DNA of 64,000 nt from Erythrobacter sp. JK5 (GCF_018205975.1 NZ_CP073577.1:1-64000); one strand, 5' to 3'. Positions 44,088 to 52,963 are shown, counted from the stretch's first letter. Notes: generated by a model from the letters alone, not told the origin. Numbers and translations are program-made.

Positions 44088-44509
44088 CGGCGGAGTCTTT
44101 GTTTGCGCACGCCCATCCGGGCGCGCGATTTCCTCGCTCACGCGGCCTGCGGCCGCATCGCTGCGGGCGCCCGGTCGGGCTTGCGGACCCTTGCGGGTCC
44201 GTTCTTGCGCTTCTGGGTGAGGGTGTTTTGAGTTGGAGAAGTGTCAACTTCGCTATTCGGCCAGAAAACCGGGGAGTTCTGCGGTTTTCCGGGCCGAAAG
44301 GGCGGGTGACACCGTGTCAGGTGTGTCAACTTGGGAGTGCTTGTGTTCCGCATCGCTGTGGACGGGCGCTCGCCCTTGCGGGCCCTGCGGGTCCGTGCTG
44401 CGCGACTGGACCGCAAAACCACTTCCGTCCCGCCGATTTCGCTGGTCTTGAACCGTCCCGATCCCCATATCTCCCGGCAAGAGAGACCAATCAGAGGAGA
44501 CCTTCGCGC
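44088..44509. other. Gene-free 422 bases upstream of the hibernation factor
   Basis: No coding region is convincing. It holds CGGACCC-TTGC-GGGTCCG at 44184-44201, a partial second copy (GCGGGCCCTGCGGGTCCG near 44378-44395), GAAAACCG (44264-44271) paired with CGGTTTTC (44282-44289), and two copies of GTGTCAACTT (44241-44250 and near 44325), the first within GAAGTGTCAACTTC, itself a palindrome. These could be a terminator for the upstream gene and regulatory sites for the hibernation factor. Confidence 0.45.
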
Positions 44510-44860
44510 ATGCAATTCCAGTTCAATTCCGACAGTTCGGTCATGGGCACCGAGAACGTCGCCGAGCGGATCGAAAGCACGATCCGTCACAAGCTCGCGC
44601 GGTTCGAGGATCGGCTGACGCGGGTCGAGGTCCATGTCTCGGACGAAAACGCGCGCAAGGGCGGCGCGGACGACAAGGCCTGCACGATCGAAGCCCGACC
44701 CCGTTCGGGCAAGCCGATCGGTGTGACCGAGCATGCCTCCAAGGTCGACGATGCGGCGCGCAAGGCTGCGAACACGCTCGCCCACCGGCTCGAACGGGTG
44801 TTCGGCAAGAGCGAGCGGCACAAGCACGACGCGCCGCCTACGAAAGTGATCGACGGATAG
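44510..44860 (+). CDS. HPF/RaiA-type ribosome hibernation factor
   Basis: 116 residues of the ribosomal S30AE family, short form. MQFQFNSDSSVMGTENVAER and ESTIRHKLARFEDRLTRVEVHV give the first strand and helix; the next strands include DKACTIEARPRSGKPIGV; the second helix is DDAARKAANTLAHRLERVFG. It binds the small subunit near the decoding centre and stalls idle ribosomes in stationary phase. There is no long C-terminal dimerisation domain, unlike the long HPF usual in alphaproteobacteria. GAGGAGA precedes the ATG. The upstream frame to 44099 is noncoding. Confidence 0.85.
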   Translation: MQFQFNSDSSVMGTENVAERIESTIRHKLARFEDRLTRVEVHVSDENARKGGADDKACTIEARPRSGKPIGVTEHASKVDDAARKAANTLAHRLERVFGKSERHKHDAPPTKVIDG

Positions 44861-44908
44861 GCCCCAGCTGCACGGCGCTGCGCGGTTTCGGGTCGCGCCG
44901 GCGCTCCG

Positions 44909-46180
44909 CTAGGCCTGCTTGCGTCCGAACACCTTGGCCCGCAACCCGCGTCCGCTGAGCGTCGGCAGGCCGGGATTGCTCGGAGTAGGAGCGCTGACCT
45001 GCGGCGGCGGAGGGGCAGGCGGCTCGGGCGGGCCATCGTCCGGTCCGATGTTGCGCGCGCGCACCTCGAACTGCGCCCCGGCACCCTCGGCGAGCTTGCG
45101 GCTCTCGCGCCAGCGATTGGCTTCCTCCATCTTCTCGTCCTGATCTTCCGGCATCAGGTCGGCGGGATAGGCGCGATCGTCGATCACGTTGCCATCGGGC
45201 ACGTGCTCGTCGGAGACAAAGCCGTATTCGACATGCTTGAGCGGGGTGAGCTTGTAGAGCGGGACGCCGCCTTCTTCCGCCGTGAGATCGTCCTCGGTCT
45301 CTCCCGCTTCGTGCCAGGTGACGCGGTAGGACAGGCTGCGGTCTTCGGGTCCGAACGTGTCGCCATCCGGGATGACATAGCCGTTCTCCATCGTGCAGAC
45401 CCGCAGGAAGGCGAGGATAGTCTCGTAATTGGCAGCCCACGGAAGGACGCTGGGTTCGACCAGGATCTCGCGGCCGATCCAGTGGCGCGCGCCGAAGGTG
45501 CGGATCCCGGCCCTGGGTTCCTCACCGGGACCGGGACGCGGGCCGAACAGATAGGGATGGATGTGCAGCGGCCCGGGAACGCCCCCGGTCGCGTAGTTCT
45601 CGAACAGCTCTCCGGGCAGCAGCTGGTCCGACTGGGTCCAGTGCACCACCGATGGCGAAGCATGGTCGCTGGTGATGCGGCTCATCAGCGCGAGCAGTTC
45701 GAGGCGACGTTCGAACTCGCTCTGGCTCGCGCCTTCGCGGCGGCGGCCGATCTGTTCGAACATGGCCGCGATCTGGGGGAGCTCCTCGACCCCGCCGAGC
45801 ACGCCGTGCGACACCTCGAGCAGGATGTGGCTGCGCGAGCGCTCGAGCCGCTGGCGGATGTCGGGGCACAGCATGCCGGTGACCGCAGAGGACAGCGCGC
45901 CGCGGAACGCCTCGGGATTGGCCGGCCCTTCGATGTATTCGAAGGATAGTCCGATTTCGCCGCCGCCGAACAGCCGGTAGAACCTGCCGGGATTGCTCTC
46001 GGGAACGTTGAAGGTGGCGCCCGACTTCATTTCCTCGATCTTGGCGAAATCGCGCACGGCGGCTTCGAGAACATCGATGCGCTCGTCGAAAACCAGGCAG
46101 GCCTGTAAGCGGTTGGGATATTTCACGATGTCGACCCTCCGAATGTGCGCGAGGATCATAAGGCAGAGCCGTAATCGCAT
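44909..46180 (-). CDS. Large hypothetical protein with Pro-rich tail
   Basis: About 423 residues. No domain recognised. The N-terminal region (NRLQACLVFDERIDVLEAAVRDF) and the segments EEMKSGATFNVPESNPGRFYRLFGGGEIGLSFEYIEGPANPEAF look like a folded alpha/beta domain. The middle is rich in Trp/Tyr (HWTQSDQLLPGELFENY, HIHPYLFGPRPGP, RHWIGREILVEPS). The C-terminus is charged, then Pro-rich (PPEPPAPPPPQVSAPTP), and ends with a basic patch. No signal peptide is evident. It could be a cytosolic or injected protein; I give no function. Start at ATG 46180; ATG 46159 is an alternative. Confidence 0.6.
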   Translation of the reverse strand: MRLRLCLMILAHIRRVDIVKYPNRLQACLVFDERIDVLEAAVRDFAKIEEMKSGATFNVPESNPGRFYRLFGGGEIGLSFEYIEGPANPEAFRGALSSAVTGMLCPDIRQRLERSRSHILLEVSHGVLGGVEELPQIAAMFEQIGRRREGASQSEFERRLELLALMSRITSDHASPSVVHWTQSDQLLPGELFENYATGGVPGPLHIHPYLFGPRPGPGEEPRAGIRTFGARHWIGREILVEPSVLPWAANYETILAFLRVCTMENGYVIPDGDTFGPEDRSLSYRVTWHEAGETEDDLTAEEGGVPLYKLTPLKHVEYGFVSDEHVPDGNVIDDRAYPADLMPEDQDEKMEEANRWRESRKLAEGAGAQFEVRARNIGPDDGPPEPPAPPPPQVSAPTPSNPGLPTLSGRGLRAKVFGRKQA

Positions 46181-46251
46181 GGTTAATGGCGCGAATGTGC
46201 GGTTTCGAGCGGAGGATCGCGCCCCGCGGTGAAGATTGGCCAGGCGGAGGA

Positions 46252-47487
46252 TTATGCGGGGTCGCGCGTCCCGGTGATGCCGAGCTCGCCGAGGATCCCG
46301 TCGATCTGCTTCTTGACGCCAAAGAACCCGGCGCGGGCATGCGGCCAGGTGGCGCGATCGAGATCGTCGACGAGGATGGTCGCACGCTGGTCGTCGATCA
46401 GCGGGGCGAGCGCGGGCATAAGCGCATCGCGCGTCCAGCCCACGGGCAGATGGGGCACGACGACACGATCGATTGCTGCGGTGCCGAGGATTTCGGCGAG
46501 GTTGTCGTCCAGCCCCCATTCGCGAGAATCGCACCCGAACGCTGCGGCCGCCTCTTCGAGTCCGCCGCGCACCGCTTCGAGCGCGAAGGTGCGCGCGATC
46601 CTGCCCACTCTGCCGGGCGAGCGCGCGTCGGGCCGCGCGGCACCGATCACCAAGGCTGGGGGACGGGGCAGGTCGAGCGGTGCGTGGCTCGCCGCCTCGT
46701 CGTGCAGAATCAGGGCGTAGGGCTGCTCGAAGACCTCGGGAGAAGGAGCCTTCGGCACGTCGAGCTGGCGGCGTCCATGCTCGCGACCCTCCTCCAGCGC
46801 CGGCGCATCCTCGGCCAGACCTTCGGCTGCGAGCGGCCCGGCGGGATGGTGGGCGGTGTAGCGTGCGATATTGTCGGGCCGGGCGAGGTAGGTCTTGCCC
46901 TGGGTGTGCAGCCCGCCGACCCAGCGCCAGCTCAGCGTGTTCGAGGCGGCGTCGCCATCGGCGAGGTGGCGCAGGAAGAAGTCTGCGCCCAGCTGCCAAT
47001 CGAGCTTGAGCGTGAAGATCCAGATGCTCGCGAACCACATGCGTGCGTGGTTGTGCAGATATCCGGTCTCGGCCAGTTCGCGGGCCCAGAGATCGAAAGC
47101 GGCGATCCCGGTGCGGCCTTCGACCGCTTCGTCATAGGCCTTTCGCAAGCCGGAATTGCCATCGAGCGCGCCAAGCGCTTCGTCGCGTTCGGTACAGTAG
47201 GCCTGCCAGATCGTCGGGCGCTGCTCGAGATAGCCCTTGAAGTAGATGCGCCAGAATACTTCGGCGATAAACTTTTCGGCGGCGCGGTGGCTGTGGTGCC
47301 CGAGCACGCGGTCGATCACTTCCGTTTCGCGCAGCAGGCCCGCGTGGAGCCACGGCGAAAGCTGCGACACGTTGGCGCGTTCGGACCCTTCGTCATGGTT
47401 GCGGGTTTCGGCATAGGTGCGTCCGGCGCGTGGCAGGAATGCGGCGAGCCGGTCCAGACCAGCCGTGCGGGAGGGTATGAAGGACAT
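46252..47487 (-). CDS. Photolyase/cryptochrome-like FAD protein with unusual domain order
   Basis: 411 residues. The FAD-binding helical domain comes first: TYAETRNHDEGSERANVSQLSPWL, FIAEVFWRIYFKGYLE, GYLHNHARMWFASIW, DWQLGADFFLRHLADGD and NTLSWRWVGGL match cryptochrome/photolyase motifs in normal order. The C-terminal 170 residues (ALILHDEAASHAPL ... WGLDDNLAEILGTAAIDRVVVPHLPVGW ... ATILVDDLDRATWP) look like an alpha/beta domain, where normal photolyases have theirs at the N-terminus. The protein may thus be circularly permuted or carry a different partner domain. Start at ATG 47487, before MSFIPSRTAGLDRL. Confidence 0.75.
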   Translation of the reverse strand: MSFIPSRTAGLDRLAAFLPRAGRTYAETRNHDEGSERANVSQLSPWLHAGLLRETEVIDRVLGHHSHRAAEKFIAEVFWRIYFKGYLEQRPTIWQAYCTERDEALGALDGNSGLRKAYDEAVEGRTGIAAFDLWARELAETGYLHNHARMWFASIWIFTLKLDWQLGADFFLRHLADGDAASNTLSWRWVGGLHTQGKTYLARPDNIARYTAHHPAGPLAAEGLAEDAPALEEGREHGRRQLDVPKAPSPEVFEQPYALILHDEAASHAPLDLPRPPALVIGAARPDARSPGRVGRIARTFALEAVRGGLEEAAAAFGCDSREWGLDDNLAEILGTAAIDRVVVPHLPVGWTRDALMPALAPLIDDQRATILVDDLDRATWPHARAGFFGVKKQIDGILGELGITGTRDPA

Positions 47488-47679
47488 GGCATGGCAACAG
47501 CCGAACGGGGCACGGGTTCCTGCCCCGGTTTCCACGGACCGGGCGCATTCGCGACACTGCTCCCGGAACATCCGAGCGCCTGATCCGTTCGTATCTCCGG
47601 ACAGGCCGTGCATCACCTCATGCGGCCTCGCGATTTCCGGTCGCGCCCGAAACCCTCATCCAGTTCAAGGATATCACCC

Positions 47680-48252
47680 ATGAAGACTTTCAAACTTTCC
47701 ATCGCCTCGGCCCTCGCTCTGACGCTCGTCGCGTGTGGTGGCGAAGCCGATACCGGCGACGCCATGACTGCCGACGAAACCGCCGTGGCCGAAGAAGCGA
47801 CTTCGGCCGGAACGATCGTCGAAGTTGCGCAGGGCGACGAGACGTTCTCGACGCTCGTGGCCGCCGTTACCGCCGCCGGTCTTGGCGAAACGCTGTCGGG
47901 CACCGGCCCCTTCACGGTGTTCGCTCCGACCAACGATGCGTTCGGCAAGATCGATGCCGCGACGCTGGAAACGCTGACCACGACCGACACCGAAACGCTC
48001 GGCGCGATCCTCAAGTATCACGTGGTCGAAGGCGCGGTTGACGCCGCGACCCTGACCGCCGCGATCGAAGGTGCCGGCGCAGACGGCTATGCGGTCACCA
48101 CTGTGGGCGGCGGGACGCTTACGGCGAAGATCGTCGACGGCGCGGTGGTGCTGACCGACGCGACCGGCGGCACCGCTACGGTGACCGCGACCGACGTCGA
48201 AGCGTCGAACGGTCTGATCCACGTGATCGACACCGTGCTGATGCCGCAATAA
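47680..48252 (+). CDS. Fasciclin-domain lipoprotein
   Basis: 190 residues. Lipoprotein signal FKLSIASALALTLVACGG, then an acidic Ala/Thr linker and one FAS1 domain: TFSTLVAAVTAAGLGETLSG, GPFTVFAPTNDAFGKID (H1 motif), LKYHVVEGAV (YH motif) and ASNGLIHVIDTVLMP (H2 motif). FAS1 domains mediate adhesion or matrix contacts. It should sit on a membrane surface. It is divergent from the photolyase-like gene and followed by a strong intrinsic terminator. Confidence 0.9.
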   Translation: MKTFKLSIASALALTLVACGGEADTGDAMTADETAVAEEATSAGTIVEVAQGDETFSTLVAAVTAAGLGETLSGTGPFTVFAPTNDAFGKIDAATLETLTTTDTETLGAILKYHVVEGAVDAATLTAAIEGAGADGYAVTTVGGGTLTAKIVDGAVVLTDATGGTATVTATDVEASNGLIHVIDTVLMPQ

Positions 48253-48279
48253 GCGCATCCATCAAGACAAACATGCGAA

Positions 48280-48311
48280 GGCGGGCCCGTTCGGGTCCGC
48301 CTTTTGCGTTT
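48280..48311 (+). terminator. Intrinsic terminator after the fasciclin gene
   Basis: GGCGGGCCC (48280-48288) and GGGTCCGCC (48293-48301) make a 9-bp stem with a GTTC loop, followed by TTTTGCGTTT. This is the most typical Rho-independent terminator in the window. Confidence 0.9.
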
Positions 48312-48355
48312 GTGCTGTGTCGGCTATAGCGTGCCACGGGAGTGGGAGAGACGCG

Positions 48356-48790
48356 ATGGACGGCCTGTTGCGGAGCGGCTGTATTGGCGGCGCGATCGTT
48401 CTGGTCGTGGCTGGATGCACACGCGACGACGGGGTCAGCCAGAATAGCGAACCGTATGCCGGTATCGATGCGAGTGAGACGTTGACGCTGCTCGGCACCG
48501 AGCCGTTCTGGGATTTCGAGATCTCCGGCGAGACCGCGACCTATACGACGCCGGAAAATCTCGACGGGACAACGATCGCGGTGTCGCGCTTTGCTGGCAA
48601 CAACGGTCTCGGCTTCTCGGGTGAGATCGACGGCGATGCCTTGCAGATTGCCGTGACGCCGGGCGATTGCAGCGACGGCATGAGCGACCGCACTTATCCC
48701 TTCACCGCGACGGTCTCGCTCGGCGATCGGACGCTGTTCGGCTGTGGGTACACCGACAGCCAATCTTTTGGCGGGGAGGAAGCACCATGA
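48356..48790 (+). CDS. Small lipoprotein, COG3650-like
   Basis: 144 residues. Lipobox in AIVLVVAGCTRDD. The mature part ASETLTLLGTEPFWDFEISGETATYTTPENL, NGLGFSGEIDGDALQIAVTPGDCSDGMSDRTYPF and LFGCGYTD matches the small COG3650/META-like lipoproteins, in which two Cys form a conserved pair (GDCSDGMSD and GCG). Function unknown. The stop overlaps the start of the next gene (ATGA), so the two form an operon. Confidence 0.75.
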   Translation: MDGLLRSGCIGGAIVLVVAGCTRDDGVSQNSEPYAGIDASETLTLLGTEPFWDFEISGETATYTTPENLDGTTIAVSRFAGNNGLGFSGEIDGDALQIAVTPGDCSDGMSDRTYPFTATVSLGDRTLFGCGYTDSQSFGGEEAP

Positions 48791-49173
48791 ATGCATCGCA
48801 AATCGGCGCGCGCGTGGGGGGCGAAGGGACGGTCGGACGCGGCTGGCGCACGTTCTTCTGGATCGCCATGGCGTTCAACTTTCTGATCGGGACGATGGGA
48901 ATGCTGTCGCCCGAAGCCACCGTCGACGCTCGCATCATCGGGCTGCTCGTATTCAGTTTCGGCGTGATTTACCTGCTGGTCGCGCGCGATCCCGCGCGGT
49001 TTGCGCCGGTTTTGTGGGCGGGGGTCATCGGCAAGATCGGAGTGGTCGCGCTGCTCGGCCCTGAGACCTTTGGCGAGAACGGAGATCGCCTGATCGCGGG
49101 CGTGCTCGTGCTCGACGGCGTGTTTGCGCTCGGGTTTCTGGCCTTTCTGCTTACGCGAGGAGAGTCGCGCTAG
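48787..49173 (+). CDS. Small four-helix membrane protein
   Basis: 128 residues with about four membrane helices: FFWIAMAFNFLIGTMGML, IIGLLVFSFGVIYLLV, PVLWAGVIGKIGVVALLG and LIAGVLVLDGVFALGFLAFL. I recognise no named family. The start shares four bases with the preceding lipoprotein gene. It ends near the GFA-like gene and may be cotranscribed with it. Confidence 0.7.
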   Translation: MNASQIGARVGGEGTVGRGWRTFFWIAMAFNFLIGTMGMLSPEATVDARIIGLLVFSFGVIYLLVARDPARFAPVLWAGVIGKIGVVALLGPETFGENGDRLIAGVLVLDGVFALGFLAFLLTRGESR

Positions 49174-49197
49174 CGCGGCACTGGAAAGGGAAAAAGC

Positions 49198-49605
49198 ATG
49201 AGCCAGACCGGAGGATGCCTGTGCGGTGCGGTGCGTTACACGCTGACCGCAGAGCCGCTGATGTGCGTCACCTGCCATTGCAAGAACTGTCAGCGACAGG
49301 CGGGGAGTGCGCTTTCGATCATCATCGGCGTGCCCGAGGACGCCGTTGCCATCGAAGGCGAGGTCACGACCTACAACGATACCGGAGACAGCGGCGCAAC
49401 CGTGCGGCGACAGTTTTGCGGCACCTGCGGCTCGCCCGTCTTCACCCGGGTCGAAGAACCCGCTGGCGTGCTGTTCATCAAGGCCGGGACGCTGGACGAT
49501 ACCTCGACGCTCGACCCGCAATTCCATTGCTATACCAAGAGCAAACAGGCGTGGGTCGATCTGGGCGCGATTCCCGGGTTCGAGACGGTACCGCAGGGAC
49601 TCTGA
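49198..49605 (+). CDS. GFA/CENP-V family zinc protein
   Basis: 135 residues. The zinc ligands are laid out as GGCLCGAVRY, CVTCHCKNCQRQAG and FCGTCGSPVF, the full Cys set of the GFA (glutathione-dependent formaldehyde-activating enzyme-like) fold. The role of most bacterial members is unproven; some were proposed to speed S-hydroxymethyl-glutathione formation. GGAAAGGGAAAAAGC precedes the ATG. Confidence 0.9.
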   Translation: MSQTGGCLCGAVRYTLTAEPLMCVTCHCKNCQRQAGSALSIIIGVPEDAVAIEGEVTTYNDTGDSGATVRRQFCGTCGSPVFTRVEEPAGVLFIKAGTLDDTSTLDPQFHCYTKSKQAWVDLGAIPGFETVPQGL

Positions 49606-49852
49606 CGCCTGCCCGGAAGCCTGCCGGCAAGTTCCATTTGCGAGGCGTGAGGCGCGTCGCAGCCGTTCACGTTCATCTCGGCCGCATTGCGACGGGCATG
49701 GATCGCTTCAAAATCAAAAGCATGCGCGCGAGAGCCTGAAAAACGTCGATCTTTCAGGAACGCGGGCTCGCACTTGTGGTTTGGAAGGGAAAGCACACAG
49801 CATCCGCGCTTGGCCGTGACAACCGGGCCAGGCTGCGGGAAAGCAGGTAGAC

Positions 49853-50934
49853 GTGAACACAGACGACGAAAGCGACCGCGCGAGGTCCGACCAGGCTTCG
49901 CTGCGGTTTGACGATGCGCCCGACCGCTTTCGGGCCGGCAATTCGAGCGATCAGTTCTCCGGTGCTTCCGGAGTCCTGTTCGAACAGGCGATGGCGCAGA
50001 CGCGCATGGCGATCTGCCTGTCCGATCCGCACCACCCGGATATGCCGATCGTGTTCGCCAATCGCGCGTTCCGGCGGCTGACCGGCTATTCGGAAGAGGA
50101 GGTGATCGGACGCAATTGCCGCTTCCTCCAGGGCCCCGAGACCAGTCCCGAACCGGTCGAACGCATTCGCGAGGCGATCGCGAACGAGGACGTGGTGGTG
50201 GTCGAGCTGGTGAACTATCGCAAGAACGGCACCAAGTTCTGGAACGCGTTGCACCTCGGCCCGATCTACAACGACCGGGGCGAGCTGGTGTACTTCTTCG
50301 GCAGCCAGTGGGACGTTTCGGACGTTCGTGCGGCGCGGGCGGAAGAGCGCCATGCGAAAGAGATGGCGCGCGAACTGTCGCATCGCATGAAAAACATGTT
50401 CGCGGTGATCTCCGGCATCGTCAACGTGACCGGGCGAGTGCGCGGGATCCAGAACGAGGCGGCCGAGATCAATTCGCGCATCCGGGCGCTTGGCCGGGCG
50501 TACGAGACGACACTCGACGACGCATCGAGTGGCAGCATCGATATCGGCGAAGCAATCAAGGCGGTGCTGCTGCCCTATGATCGCGACGGCGAACGGCTGG
50601 TGTTCGGGGCGAGGACGTGCGCATGCCGTTCAGCGCCATATCCATCGTCGGTCTGATCCTGCACGAGCTCGCCGCCAACGCGACCAAGCACGGTGCCTGG
50701 TCAACCGATCAAGGTCGGGTGAATGTCGGCTGGAAGGCGTTGCAGGATTCTGCACTGCTGGAAATCAGCTGGGCCGAAACCGGCGGGCCGCCCGTCGATC
50801 CCGGTCAGATGGCGAGCGGGACCGGCACCGCTATCGTCGACCGCCTGCTGGCGGCCGCGCGCGGAACAATCGAGCGATCTTGGAGCGATGCCGGGCTCCG
50901 GGCCACCATCTCGATGCCAGCGCGGACGGATTGA
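49853..50934 (+). pseudogene. LOV-domain histidine kinase (HWE/HisKA_2), frameshifted
   Basis: GTG start at 49853. Residues about 40-155 form a LOV domain; the photo-adduct Cys89 is in GRNCRFLQGP, with NRAFRRLTGYS before it and YRKNGTKFWN after. The phospho-acceptor His177 is in ELSHRMKNMFAVI. The first frame ends at 50656, but the ATP domain continues one frame over from about 50610 with LHELAANATKHGAW (N box), ISWAETGGPP (HWE W-x-E) and GTGTAIVDRL to 50934. One extra G in the GGGG at 50606-50609 restores a 360-residue blue-light kinase like the short E. litoralis ones. The stop overlaps the response-regulator start. Confidence 0.9.
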
Positions 50935-51302
50935 TGGAACGGACGTGTACCATCCTTGTGCTCGAGGACGAGCCGGTGATCCTGATGGATCTCCAACTGG
51001 CAGCGGAAGACTGCGGCTGCATCGCGCTGACCGCATCGACTTGCGAGGCGGCGCTCGAAGTGCTGCACGCCCAGAGCGGATCGATCGATGCGGCGGTGCT
51101 CGACGTGTCGCTGGGGAACGGTCTGACATGCCTGCCGGTGGCCAAGGAACTCGACCGGCAGGGCATCCCCTACATCCTGCATTCGGGTGACCTCGATCGC
51201 CACAACGAGCGTATTCGCGAGCTGAAGGCCGAGCTGATTTCCAAACCGGCGGCGGCGGCAACGGTCATATCAGCCGCTCTCGCGCACTGCCACGAGCCCT
51301 AG
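50934..51302 (+). CDS. Single-domain response regulator
   Basis: 122 residues, receiver domain only. TILVLEDEPVILMDLQ holds the acidic pair, AAVLDVSLGNG the phospho-acceptor Asp57, YILHSGD the switch Thr/Ser position and ELISKPA the conserved Lys. The start codon overlaps the LOV-kinase stop by one base (TGATG), so it is the probable direct partner of that kinase. With no output domain it should act by protein contact or as a phosphate sink. Confidence 0.9.
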   Translation: MERTCTILVLEDEPVILMDLQLAAEDCGCIALTASTCEAALEVLHAQSGSIDAAVLDVSLGNGLTCLPVAKELDRQGIPYILHSGDLDRHNERIRELKAELISKPAAAATVISAALAHCHEP

Positions 51303-51372
51303 TCCGGGGAAGCCCCGTACAGGCCCGGTGAAGCAGCGAGCAGCGCCCGGCAGTTTCTGCAGTCCGGTATTC

Positions 51373-52803
51373 TCAGAACAGGCCGGGAATCTCGTATTGC
51401 GCTGCATTGGGGCGCTCGGGCTGCAGCAATTCGCGGCCGCCGACGCTTTGCGCGGTCTGCCCGGCTGCTCCGGTGATCGGTGCTGCGCACGCACGCCCGG
51501 CGAGAAAATCGAGCGCGCCCTTTATTGACGCCTCGGCCGGATCACCGAACGGGGTGAAGATATCGTCATTGGCCCGGCAGGTGTTCGCGACTTCGCTCGC
51601 CAGACCGGTGAAGTATTCCCCGTTTCCGTCGGCGTTGAGCGTCTGGAATGTTACTGCGCGCACCCGCAGGTCGCAGGCGTCGAGATCGAATCCGAACTGT
51701 CCGACGGGCTTGCCGAAGGTATTCGCCCCGATCAGAGCCATGTTGTTGCCGAGATAGGGGATCATCGAATTGATCACGAGCTCGCTCGCCGAAGCCGTGC
51801 CGCCGCGACCGATAAAGGCGATCTTGGTGGGAGCCAGGGCGTTGACTTCGTTCTGGAACAGCTCGGTCGAATTTTCCGACGACTTGGAAGCGCGCAGCAC
51901 TGTCTCGCTCCACACCTGGCCAACGCGGCCTCTGCCCATCAGGTCGCCAAGCGTGTCGGCCACGCTCACCAGCCCGCCGCCATTGTAGCGGAAGTCGATG
52001 ATCAACTCGGTCACTCCGCGGCTGCCGAACAGCTGGAATGCGTCGCGCAGCTGGTTGGAAGCATCGGACACGATGAAGGTGCGCAGGTTGAGATAGCCGA
52101 CCTGCTTTCCGCCATCGTTCAGGATCAGGGCGCCATAACGGTCCGAGATCGGATCGAGCGAGAAATCGCTCTTGGTCACGGTGGTCTCGACGATGGTGCC
52201 GCCGACCTGCGCGAAGCGGATTACCCGCGCCGTGCCTGCGGTCGAGGGGCCGAGCGCATCGACCACCGCCTGCGGTCCTCCGCTCGCCATCAACGAGGTG
52301 ACCGATTGAAGGTTTGCACTGGTGGTGCCGATCGCCAGCAATTCGGTGCCGCGATCCATTCCGGCGGCAAACCCGTTGGCGTTTTCGTAGGCTTCGAGCA
52401 CGAACACCCGGTTGTTGACCGTGTCGTAGCCGAGCCGGATCCCGAATCCGGCGCTGGAGCCCGAGTTGATGAGGTCGTTTTCTTCCTGGATCGAGGTCGC
52501 GAAAGTAAAGCCGCGGTCGCGCGACTGCGCTCGTGCGGGCGCGACCCGGGCGTCGAGGTAAGCTTGGACGTCGTTGAAGCTGGCCGGGTTGACGGTGTTG
52601 TCGAGCAGGTTCGGGAACAGATACCATTCGTCGAGGACTGCCCCGGCAAAATTGATCTGATCGGCGACCGAGCATCCGCTGCTAGGCGGGGTGGGTGTGG
52701 GTGTCGAGCCGCCCTGCGTCGGCGGCGGGTTGGAGCCGCCTCCACCGCAAGCGACAAGGGCAAGGGCGAGCGTTGCGGATAGGGCGGTGCGACCGATCTT
52801 CAT
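51373..52803 (-). CDS. S41 family peptidase lipoprotein
   Basis: About 476 residues. Lipoprotein signal ATLALALVACGGGG, then a Pro/Thr linker. A helical N-terminal region (QINFAGAVLDEWYLFPNLLD), a PDZ-like middle (GIRLGYDTVNNRVFVLEAYENANGFAAG) and the tail-specific protease core follow. FRYNGGGLV, and GRGGTASASELVINSM with the nucleophile Ser, and TFGKPVGQFGF with the general-base Lys are all present. It degrades or trims proteins in the periplasm. ATG 52803 is preferred; a start nine bases upstream is possible. Confidence 0.9.
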   Translation of the reverse strand: MKIGRTALSATLALALVACGGGGSNPPPTQGGSTPTPTPPSSGCSVADQINFAGAVLDEWYLFPNLLDNTVNPASFNDVQAYLDARVAPARAQSRDRGFTFATSIQEENDLINSGSSAGFGIRLGYDTVNNRVFVLEAYENANGFAAGMDRGTELLAIGTTSANLQSVTSLMASGGPQAVVDALGPSTAGTARVIRFAQVGGTIVETTVTKSDFSLDPISDRYGALILNDGGKQVGYLNLRTFIVSDASNQLRDAFQLFGSRGVTELIIDFRYNGGGLVSVADTLGDLMGRGRVGQVWSETVLRASKSSENSTELFQNEVNALAPTKIAFIGRGGTASASELVINSMIPYLGNNMALIGANTFGKPVGQFGFDLDACDLRVRAVTFQTLNADGNGEYFTGLASEVANTCRANDDIFTPFGDPAEASIKGALDFLAGRACAAPITGAAGQTAQSVGGRELLQPERPNAAQYEIPGLF

Positions 52804-52941
52804 GGGGGACACGACTCCGGGGAAATGTTTTGCGACCTGACTTACCTAGATGGGTCGACAATGCATCCCGGGGGGCGATCGGGCAAGAAAATCGGCGCAG
52901 ATGCCCCCAATCCGGTGCGATCACGGCTGAATTCCAACGTT

Positions 52942-52963
52942 TTTTGCGGGGTTTTCCGCAAAA
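52942..52963. promoter_or_regulatory. Perfect hairpin in a divergent promoter region
   Basis: TTTTGCGG (52942-52949) and CCGCAAAA (52956-52963) form a perfect 8-bp inverted repeat around GGTTTT. It lies midway between the divergent S41 peptidase and PEBP genes, so it may be an operator. No regulator is identified. Confidence 0.35.
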
